A DNA stretch of 64,000 bases from Nitrospira sp. (GTDB lineage: Bacteria > Nitrospirota > Nitrospiria > Nitrospirales > Nitrospiraceae), in the NCBI GenBank assembly GCA_030123625.1, contig CP126121.1:1900179-1964178 (forward strand), read 5' to 3'. This document shows, piece by piece, positions 17,258 to 24,477 of the stretch; position 1 is the stretch's first letter; every line of letters starts with the position of its first letter. The notes below the pieces were generated by a model. That model was given only the letters and a program-made list of their open reading frames with translations, had not been told where the DNA came from and did no database searches. Position numbers and translations under genes: made by a program.

Positions 17258-18477
17258 AGGGGTGACGACGATCCTTCCTTTGGTGCAGCCGCTTCCGGTG
17301 CAGGTTTCTCTCCCGTGACAAGATCATAGCCGGTAGCGGGTGTGACGATACGTACCTTGTTGCCTTCGAGCAATGCGGCACTGGGGTTGTTCACGATGCG
17401 ATCGCCGGCGGAAAGTCCTTCTTCAACTTCGACAATTTGGTCCATGAGTTTACTGATCTTAATAGGTTTCAAGTGGATGCGATCGTCATCCGTTACCACG
17501 GCCACTTGCGTGCCTTTCTCCTGGAACACCAACGCAGTGGATGGCATCGTGAAGGATTGTCGATCGATCGGCGTCGTCAGGTGAACTTGAGCATAGGAGC
17601 CGGGCCACAGCGCCCTGTCCTCGTTGTCGATCGTGAAGACCGTGGTGGCGGTGCGCGTACCTATATCGAAGCCTTTGGCCACGGTCAGAAACTGAAAGTT
17701 GAAATGCCGATGAGGCAATTGCGGCACGGTCACATCGGCCACCAGGCCCGGATTGAGGAACGGCCCAAACGCCTCCGGCACACTGACAAAGAGCCGCAAC
17801 TTATCGACGACGGCCACCGTAAACAGGTTACTTTTCGCATTGGGAGTGTTGAGGTTGCCCTCCTTACTGACCAAGTCACCGACGTTGATGTTACGCTGGA
17901 TGACAACCCCGTCAAACGGCGCGACGATCTTTTTAAATCCGATGAACGCCTCGATGTTTCTGACCTTTTGCTCAGCGGCCTTCACCACCGCTGCCTGCGC
18001 TTTCATGTTCTGCTCCTGGACCGTGATCGATTGCTCCGAGACCGCATGACTTGGGCGCAGCGCGATCCAACGTTTCGCGGTCACCTCAGCGAGTTTGTAT
18101 TTGACGCGTTCTGATTCCAGGTCCGCATGAGCCTGTTGATACTCGGCATCGAGATCCGGTGTGCTGATATCGGCGAGGACGTCGCCGGCCTTCACGAAGT
18201 CTCCGTAGTCCTTGTGCCACATTTTCACATAGCCCGTGACCCGCGCGTAGATCGGCGCTTCGTACCAGCCGACGATATTGCCGGGAAGCACAATAGTTTC
18301 GCTTCCTGGAAGCGGCTTGGGCGAAACGACGGCGACGGTGGGAACGGCCTCTTCGAGCGTCTTGTTGTGCAGCAAGGCGGCGTCCCCGTTGGCCTCTTGC
18401 ATCCGATAGCCGAGATAGAGCACACACAGAATGACGGCAACAATGGCGATACGTGATCGAATGGATGTCGTTATCAT
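17254..18477 (-). CDS. RND periplasmic adaptor (membrane fusion protein), locus B
   Basis: A 407-residue HlyD/AcrA-type adaptor with an N-terminal anchor (about residues 8-25), split lipoyl domain ('RVTGYVKMWHKDYGDFVKAGDVLADI' and 'FKKIVAPFDGVVIQRNINVGDLV'), helical hairpin and beta-barrel. It overlaps the C-terminal permease half by 4 bp upstream and the OMF by 4 bp downstream. Relative to the locus A adaptor it is clearly diverged throughout, so the two pumps probably differ in the inner-membrane and periplasmic parts while sharing an outer duct. The C-terminal tail 'EKPAPEAAAPKEGSSSPL' is low complexity. Confidence 0.93.
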   Translation of the reverse strand: MITTSIRSRIAIVAVILCVLYLGYRMQEANGDAALLHNKTLEEAVPTVAVVSPKPLPGSETIVLPGNIVGWYEAPIYARVTGYVKMWHKDYGDFVKAGDVLADISTPDLDAEYQQAHADLESERVKYKLAEVTAKRWIALRPSHAVSEQSITVQEQNMKAQAAVVKAAEQKVRNIEAFIGFKKIVAPFDGVVIQRNINVGDLVSKEGNLNTPNAKSNLFTVAVVDKLRLFVSVPEAFGPFLNPGLVADVTVPQLPHRHFNFQFLTVAKGFDIGTRTATTVFTIDNEDRALWPGSYAQVHLTTPIDRQSFTMPSTALVFQEKGTQVAVVTDDDRIHLKPIKISKLMDQIVEVEEGLSAGDRIVNNPSAALLEGNKVRIVTPATGYDLVTGEKPAPEAAAPKEGSSSPL

Positions 18478-20174
18478 GAGAGCTCCTTGTGTTGCGCAGC
18501 TGTACGCCGGTTGTAAACGATGGCATACACGCAGGGCACGAAAAACAGGGTGAAGAGCGTAGCCATGAGCAAGCCGCCGATGACGGCTCGACCCAGCGGT
18601 GCGTTCTGCGAATAGCCCGTGGCCATGGGGACCATCCCGATAATCATGGCCGCGGCGGTCATGAGCACGGGACGGAAGCGGGTCGTTCCGGCTTCGATGG
18701 CGGCCCGCAGCGCGTCGCCGTGTTCTTGGAGTCGCTCACGCGCATAGGACACGACAAGGATCGAATTGGCGGTCCCTGTGCCCATGCACATAATGGCGCC
18801 CGTCAGCGCCGGTTCCGACAGACGCGTATGGGTCAGGAATAATGCCCAGGCGATGCCCGCCAGCGCCCCGGGCAAGGCCGTGATGATGATGAAGGGGTCG
18901 AGCCAGGATTGGAAATTGACGACGATCAACAGATAGATCAGCACGATGGCGGCGAGCAACCCGAAAATCAGCTCGAAGTAGGCGTCCCGCATCAGTTCGG
19001 CTTGTCCGTGGATCTCGATTTCAGCCGTGCGGGGCTTCGCGTCCTCCAGACCCTTGGTAACCTTTTCAACGTCCGCCAGTACGGAACCAAGGTCACGTCC
19101 TTCGGCCGAGACATAGATGTCGAAGAGCGGCATGATATTACCGTGCGTGACCACACCCGGCGTTCCCTCCACCGACAGATCGGTTAAATTACCGAGGAGT
19201 TGCAGGTCGTTATTAGTAATGTCGTTCGACGAGTCGACCGGGACGGTCTTGAGACTATTGACGCTATTGATGAACGGTTGCGGCGTATAGACATTGATCA
19301 GATACGACATACCGGTGGAGGGATCGAGCCAGTAGACCTGATCGACTTGCTGGCTCCCGGCGGTCGTCATGAGCAGATTGTCGGCCATGTCCGACAGAGT
19401 TCGATTGACTCCGAGTCCGAACGTGCGGTCGCCTTCGACCATCATGGTCGGTGTGCGCATGGTTTGCTGAATGACCACATCCGTGGCTCCGGGGATTTCG
19501 CGATATTTGTCCATTAATTTCCGGGCAAACTCATAACTGGCATAGATGTCCGGCCCGTTGACTTGCACGTCGATCGGCGCGGGCGCGCCGAAGTTGAGAA
19601 TCTTGGCGGTCAAATCGGACGGCTGAAACGTGAATTCAGTCCCTGGAAACCGCTCTTTCAAACCCTTGCGGACGATTTGCCGGTACTCCCATACGGGGGA
19701 CTTTTCATCCTTCAAGAGGATGGTCAAATCGCAATCCTGGGAGCCGACCGTCGGCGTCGGAATGAACGCGAGATTATGCGGCCCCACTGGCAGACCGCAA
19801 TTACTGACGATGTTTTCGACTTGATCGGGCAACAGCTGTTCGATGCTGGTGGATACCAACGTGGCCAGGCGCCCGCTTACCTCAATGCGTGTGCCGAGCG
19901 GCGCCCGCATATGCATTTGCAACACTCCCGACCGGATCTCCGGAAAATAGTCTCGACCGAGGAAGAAATACAGGCCCATCGACACCACCGCGATGGTAAG
20001 TGAAACGGTGACGAAGGTGCGGCGACGGTCAATCGCCCATTCCAATAACGTGCCGTAGCTCTCGCGAAACTGGTTGAAGCGGCGCTCGAACTTCTTCTGA
20101 AAGCGGACGAAGACATTCGATGATTGTTCCGCGTCGGGTCGTCCGTGCTGTTGGTCTTCATGCGATTGCGACAT
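18474..20174 (-). CDS. RND permease, C-terminal half (split gene), locus B
   Basis: A 566-residue protein that aligns with the second half of the full-length permease of locus A, starting within the cytoplasmic linker after TM6. It holds TM7 ('VSLTIAVVSMGLYFFLGRDYF'), the second periplasmic porter and docking loop, and TM8-12 with 'MGTGTANSILVVSYARER' in TM10. It has its own start: ATG 20174 preceded by AGGAG at five bases, lying inside the end of the N-half gene (17-bp overlap, different frame). It therefore looks like a genuinely separate, coupled gene and not merely a frameshift, although an old frameshift may have created it. Needs an N-half to form a working transporter. Confidence 0.9.
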   Translation of the reverse strand: MSQSHEDQQHGRPDAEQSSNVFVRFQKKFERRFNQFRESYGTLLEWAIDRRRTFVTVSLTIAVVSMGLYFFLGRDYFPEIRSGVLQMHMRAPLGTRIEVSGRLATLVSTSIEQLLPDQVENIVSNCGLPVGPHNLAFIPTPTVGSQDCDLTILLKDEKSPVWEYRQIVRKGLKERFPGTEFTFQPSDLTAKILNFGAPAPIDVQVNGPDIYASYEFARKLMDKYREIPGATDVVIQQTMRTPTMMVEGDRTFGLGVNRTLSDMADNLLMTTAGSQQVDQVYWLDPSTGMSYLINVYTPQPFINSVNSLKTVPVDSSNDITNNDLQLLGNLTDLSVEGTPGVVTHGNIMPLFDIYVSAEGRDLGSVLADVEKVTKGLEDAKPRTAEIEIHGQAELMRDAYFELIFGLLAAIVLIYLLIVVNFQSWLDPFIIITALPGALAGIAWALFLTHTRLSEPALTGAIMCMGTGTANSILVVSYARERLQEHGDALRAAIEAGTTRFRPVLMTAAAMIIGMVPMATGYSQNAPLGRAVIGGLLMATLFTLFFVPCVYAIVYNRRTAAQHKELS

Positions 20175-21657
20175 GGTGACTCCTCATCATATATTTTGCC
20201 ATGGTCGGCACCAGTGTGAATGAAAGGATGAACGACGCGAGCATCGCGATCATGACGGCCTCCGCCATGGGCTTAAACAGATAGCCGGAGCTGCCGGTGA
20301 GCCCGAAGAGCGGGAGCCACGCGATCGCGATGCACAGGGTGGCGACGAGCGTCGGCACGACGATCTGATTGGCGGCGTCGATGATGGCTTGCTCCAGCAA
20401 CTTGCCCATCTCGAGATGGCGATCGATGTTCTCGATCATGACAATCGCATTATCCACGAGGATTCCGACCGCTAAGGCCAGCCCGCCCAGGGTCATGACG
20501 TTGATCGATTCGCCGAGCCAATGCAGACCGATGATGGCGGTCAAGATGGACAGCGGGATCGAGGTCCAGACGATGACGGTGGCCCGCCAGGAGCCGAGCA
20601 ACAGCAGCACGATGAAGCCGACCAGCGCGCCGGCGATCAGCATTTCATGGACCACGTCGGAGATCGCATCCTTGACAAACGTCGAGGCGTCGTCCAAGAG
20701 CCGGATCCTCACGCCTTCCGGAACGACATGCTCGGCTCGGGGAATCATCTTCTTGATTCCGTCCACCACCGCCAGAGTCGAAGCCTCGGTGCTCTTCATG
20801 ACGACGATGATGACGGTCTGTTTGCCCTTCACCAGCACCATGTTCTGTTGCACCCGGCCCATGAGGCGCACCGACGCCACGTCGCGCAGATAGACGAACG
20901 CATTGCCGTCCCGCTTGATCGGCATATTGGCGAATTCCTCGATCTGCAGCGGCGACGCATTCGTCTGGACGATCCAGTCAATCGACTTAATCTTGATATC
21001 GCCGGTGGGCATCACGCGGTATTGCTTCATGAGGACGTTGTGAATGTCGGACGGCGTGAGACTGCGCGCGAGCATTTTCTGCGGATCGAGATTGACCATG
21101 ACCTGCATATCCTGGCCTCCATAGGGGTGCGGCAGGATGGCGCCGTTGACGGTCACGAGCAACGGACGGATACGCATATAGGCGAGGTTATAGAGCTCCG
21201 CCGGGGTCATGTCGTCGGAGCTCACTTCCAGCATCGCCACGGGGATCGACGAGGGGGCGAGACGCATGATCATGGGCGGAGAAATGTCCGGCGGCAGCGC
21301 TTTCACCACCGTCTGCGCAATGGCCATGATATCCGCTTCGGCCCGTCCCACATCCACTCCGTCTTGCAGGTAAATATTGGTGATGCTGCTCCCGTAGTAC
21401 GAGTGGCTATGCATGTATTTGATGCCTTCCACGGTCGCGGTCACGAACCGTTCGAACAGATACGTGATGCGTCCCTCCACCTGTTGCGGCAACAGGCCGG
21501 AGTAGATCCACACGACGGAGGTCACCGGGATCAAAATATTCGGTAAGACATCGGTCGGCATGTGTTGGAGCGTCAACCCTCCGAAGAGCACGATGAGGAT
21601 CGACATCACCACGAAGGTGTACGGCCTGCGCAACGCTATGGCGACGATCTGCTTCAT
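20158..21657 (-). CDS. RND permease, N-terminal half, proximal copy (N1), locus B
   Basis: A 499-residue protein equal to the first half of an RND permease: TM1, first porter loop, then TM2-6, ending 'KYMMRSHHVAIA' in the cytoplasmic linker. TM4 reads 'GILVDNAIVMIEN', with Asp402 and Asn403 in place of the AcrB Asp pair. It overlaps the C-half by 17 bp and its own ATG overlaps, as ATGA, the stop of a 29-codon remnant of a C-half copy upstream. It is about 97 percent identical to the distal copy N2. With the C-half it could rebuild a 12-helix protomer. Confidence 0.9.
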   Translation of the reverse strand: MKQIVAIALRRPYTFVVMSILIVLFGGLTLQHMPTDVLPNILIPVTSVVWIYSGLLPQQVEGRITYLFERFVTATVEGIKYMHSHSYYGSSITNIYLQDGVDVGRAEADIMAIAQTVVKALPPDISPPMIMRLAPSSIPVAMLEVSSDDMTPAELYNLAYMRIRPLLVTVNGAILPHPYGGQDMQVMVNLDPQKMLARSLTPSDIHNVLMKQYRVMPTGDIKIKSIDWIVQTNASPLQIEEFANMPIKRDGNAFVYLRDVASVRLMGRVQQNMVLVKGKQTVIIVVMKSTEASTLAVVDGIKKMIPRAEHVVPEGVRIRLLDDASTFVKDAISDVVHEMLIAGALVGFIVLLLLGSWRATVIVWTSIPLSILTAIIGLHWLGESINVMTLGGLALAVGILVDNAIVMIENIDRHLEMGKLLEQAIIDAANQIVVPTLVATLCIAIAWLPLFGLTGSSGYLFKPMAEAVMIAMLASFILSFTLVPTMAKYMMRSHHVAIA

Positions 21658-21743
21658 GCTTCGTCCCCTACGTTCATGATCGGTCTTCGCAACGATTCCG
21701 CGTCGGGTCGTCCGTGCTGTTGGTCTTCATGCGATTGCGACAT
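21654..21743 (-). pseudogene. 29-codon remnant of the RND C-half between the two N-halves
   Basis: Starts exactly as the C-half gene does (M-S-Q-S-H-E-D-Q-Q-H-G) with the same AGGAG ribosome site and 17-bp overlap with N2, matches it for 16 codons to 'RPDAE', then runs into unrelated sequence and stops with a TGA that overlaps the N1 ATG. It marks the tandem duplication junction and, by chance or selection, keeps stop-start coupling from N2 into N1. Confidence 0.8.
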
Positions 21744-23226
21744 GGTGACTCCTCATCATATATTTCGCCATGGTCGGCACCAGTGTGCGCGACAGGATGA
21801 ACGACGCGATCATCGCGATCATGACGGCCTCCGCCATGGGCTTAAACAGATAGCCGGAGGCGCCGGTGAGCCCGAAGAGCGGGAGCCATGCGATCGCGAT
21901 GCACAGGGTGGCGACGAGCGTCGGCACGACGATCTGATTGGCGGCGTCGATGATGGCTTGCTCCAGCGGCTTGCCCATCTCGAGATGGCGATCGATGTTC
22001 TCGATCATCACGGTTGCGTCATCCACGAGGATTCCGACCGCCAGGGCGAGCCCGCCCAAGGTCATGACGTTGATCGTTTCGCCGAGCCAATGCAGACCGA
22101 TGATGGCGGTCAAGATGGACAGCGGGATCGAGGTCCAGACGATGACGGTGGCCCGCCAGGAGCCGAGCAACAGCAGCACGATGAGGCCGACCAGCGCGCC
22201 GGCGGTCAGCATTTCATGGACCACGTCGGAGATCGCATCCTTGACAAACGTCGAGGCGTCGTCCAAGAGCCGGATCCTCACGCCTTCCGGAACGACATGC
22301 TCGGCCCGGGGGATCATCTTCTTGATTCCGTCCACCACCGCCAGAGTCGAAGCTTCGGTGCTCTTCATGACGACGATGATGACGGTCTGTTTGCCCTTCA
22401 CCAGCACGGCGTTCTGTTGCACCCGGCCCATGAGGCGCACCGACGCCACGTCGCGCAGATAGACGAACGCATTGCCATCCCGCTTGATCGGGATATTGGC
22501 GAATTCCTCGATCTGCAGCGGCGACGCATTCGACTGAACAATCCAGTCCGTTGTGTTGATCTTGATATCGCCGGTGGGCAGTACGCGATATTGCTTCATG
22601 AGGACATCGTGAATGTCGGACGGCGTGAGACTGCGCGCGAGCATTTTCTGCGGATCGAGATTGACCATGACCTGCATATCCTGGCCTCCATAGGGATGCG
22701 GCAGGATGGCGCCATTGACGGTCACGAGCAACGGGCGGATACGCATATAGGCGAGGTTATAGAGCTCCGCCGGAGTCATGTCGTCGGAGCTCACTTCCAG
22801 CATCGCCACGGGGATCGACGAGGGGGCGAGACGCATGATCATGGGCGGAGAAATGTCCGGCGGCAGCGCTTTCACCACCGTCTGCGCAATGGCTGCGATA
22901 TCCGCTTCGGCCCGCCCCACATCCACTCCGTCTTGCAGGTAAATATTGGTGATGCTGCTCCCGTAGTACGAGTGACTATGCATGTATTTGATGCCTTCCA
23001 CGGTCGCGGTCACGAACCGTTCGAACAGATACGTGATGCGTCCCTCCACCTGTTGCGGCAACAGGCCGGAGTAGATCCACACGACGGAGGTCACCGGGAT
23101 CGTGATATTCGGAAAAACATCGGTCGGCATGTGTTGAATCGTCAACCCTCCGAAGAGCACGATGAGGATCGACATCACCACGAAGGTGTACGGCCTGCGC
23201 AGAGCAATGAGGACAATCTTATTCAT
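21727..23226 (-). CDS. RND permease, N-terminal half, distal copy (N2), locus B
   Basis: A 499-residue tandem copy of the N-half, first gene of the locus B operon. It differs from N1 at few positions, one of which is in the proton relay: TM4 reads 'GILVDDATVMIEN', so Asp402-Asp403 are both acidic as in AcrB, whereas N1 has Asp-Asn. The C-terminus is identical in form ('KYMMRSHHVAIA'), so the split existed before the duplication. A sigma-54-like element lies about 216 bp upstream. Whether N2 pairs with the single C-half, competes with N1, or is redundant cannot be told. Confidence 0.9.
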   Translation of the reverse strand: MNKIVLIALRRPYTFVVMSILIVLFGGLTIQHMPTDVFPNITIPVTSVVWIYSGLLPQQVEGRITYLFERFVTATVEGIKYMHSHSYYGSSITNIYLQDGVDVGRAEADIAAIAQTVVKALPPDISPPMIMRLAPSSIPVAMLEVSSDDMTPAELYNLAYMRIRPLLVTVNGAILPHPYGGQDMQVMVNLDPQKMLARSLTPSDIHDVLMKQYRVLPTGDIKINTTDWIVQSNASPLQIEEFANIPIKRDGNAFVYLRDVASVRLMGRVQQNAVLVKGKQTVIIVVMKSTEASTLAVVDGIKKMIPRAEHVVPEGVRIRLLDDASTFVKDAISDVVHEMLTAGALVGLIVLLLLGSWRATVIVWTSIPLSILTAIIGLHWLGETINVMTLGGLALAVGILVDDATVMIENIDRHLEMGKPLEQAIIDAANQIVVPTLVATLCIAIAWLPLFGLTGASGYLFKPMAEAVMIAMIASFILSRTLVPTMAKYMMRSHHVAIA

Positions 23227-23441
23227 GCAAGTCCCTCTTATTCATGCAAGAAGACTCTTGACAACAACCATTCATTGAAGATTATTCACCAGGAACATCG
23301 CTCACCTTCGATAAATCCCCTGGTCGGTTTCCAAGTAGCTAGGCGACATGCCCATCGACGATCTTCCGCCCCGAAACCTTGATCGGCCATTACTCAATTG
23401 CGAGACGGTAATCTCGCATACGGATCATGCGGCACCACTGG

Positions 23442-23457
23442 TGCAAAGTATTTGCCT
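23442..23457 (-). promoter_or_regulatory. Putative sigma-54 promoter of efflux operon B
   Basis: On the minus strand AGGCAAATACTTTGCA, with GG-N10-GC spacing and a good TTTGCA -12 box. It is located some 216 bp before the N2 start. It corresponds to AGGCAGACACCTTGCT in locus A; retention of the key positions in otherwise diverged DNA supports function. Confidence 0.6.
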
Positions 23458-23545
23458 GACCTCGGGAAACACACAGGCCATGCGAAATGTGACGGTATGG
23501 CTGGTTTTTCAGGAATGAATGGAGAGTGTCCAAAGAGAACGTAGT

Positions 23546-23578
23546 GTGCCACTAATACATGAGTGTGCCAAGATGACC
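23546..23578. promoter_or_regulatory. Putative activator-binding repeats upstream of efflux operon B
   Basis: GTGCCAC and GTGTGCCA boxes followed by AAGATGACC, matching the pattern at 11358-11390 of locus A. They lie about 89 bp upstream of the sigma-54-like element. A further GTGTCCAAAG box occurs near 23526. They are candidate sites for the locus A and B regulators, which share the same DNA-binding domain. Confidence 0.45.
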
Positions 23579-24377
23579 CACCAGAATCGATGTCTCATCG
23601 ATGGATTCGAATCGGTCTCGATATTTCGATAAAGTCTGTTCTGCATCTCAGTCGACAGGTGAACCAATCAAGTAATAGCCGCGAAAAATATGTGTTTAGC
23701 TTCGAGCTCTGCGCTGTAGATCATCCTTCAATTCTGAAAGAAGTTTTAGGCAGTATTGAAGACAACCTCTCTTTCAATGAAGAGCGGTCATCTGTGACCG
23801 TAGAGTTTTGTCCCTGTTGACAGGGAATCTCGACACTCTTGAGATCGACTAATTGGAGTCATCCGACCACGGATCCCTCCTTCATTCACCAAGGGTTTGC
23901 AGGGTGTTACCAAGGGACATCATCATAACCGCAAGAATGCAAGCTCAAGGAGATCAAGCGCACTCGTGTCGGATAAATCGGAGAATATTGTTTGGAGGAA
24001 AGGATCGGCACAGTGATGCACAGCATGATGGAGCTTTTGGCATAACACGTGCTTAGCTTAGAAACTTAGAATTTATCTCATAATCGATTTGTAAAGGGGA
24101 GCAGCTTAGTTTTATGGGCCATGACGATCAGTTAAATAGCAACCTACTAAACCATCTTCCAACAAGAAGCTGGACGAGGGGCATTTTTCATGATGTCTTC
24201 ATATTGGATTCATGTCAGGTCGCTATGATTATGACATTAACGATGAACGTCGCTCGGAATGTTTCGTGGAATATTGAGGCCGCGTCGCTGTTCCTCACGT
24301 GATTGATGTCCGATTCAAACGGCATTTTTCGATTTGGAGATAAATCCTAGTGAGAAGAACAGTGTCTCATTGATCAT

Positions 24378-24477
24378 CAACGGCCGGCTCGCCGTGAAGA
24401 GTATTGTGGGACAGGGCACGGAGTTCACGGTGGATCTGCCCATTTGGAAGGAGCGGGAAACCCGACGACGTCCATGA
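24378..24477 (+). pseudogene. 3' remnant of a histidine kinase gene, locus B
   Basis: Encodes only the last 32 or so residues of the locus A kinase ('GRLAVKSIVGQGTEFTVDLPIW' region), the final strand and helix of HATPase_c, in the correct frame and ending at the same TGA overlapping the regulator ATG. No other kinase domain precedes it. The kinase of locus B has therefore been lost by deletion or was never included in the duplication. Confidence 0.85.

Larger units (their letters stand above)
23227..24377. other. Degenerate divergent region of locus B
   Basis: About 1.15 kb where locus B would be expected to carry the promoter region and most of a histidine kinase gene. Apart from the promoter elements listed, it has only short open frames without recognisable protein features. 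The region from about 23590 onward appears to be replacement or decayed DNA between the conserved operator and the kinase 3' scrap. Confidence 0.5.

Noticed and set aside
20158..20174. RND split as a programmed ribosomal frameshift site
   Set aside because: No slippery heptamer is visible, and the C-half has its own well spaced AGGAG and ATG, so separate coupled translation is the simpler reading.
21562..23382. 606-codon frame on the plus strand opposite the RND N-halves
   Set aside because: Rich in His, Asp, Arg and Gly as expected for a mirror frame of a membrane gene; no start signal and no family.
23563..23820. 85-codon frame upstream of the kinase remnant in locus B
   Set aside because: Overlaps the putative activator-binding repeats, has no recognisable domain and no counterpart in locus A.
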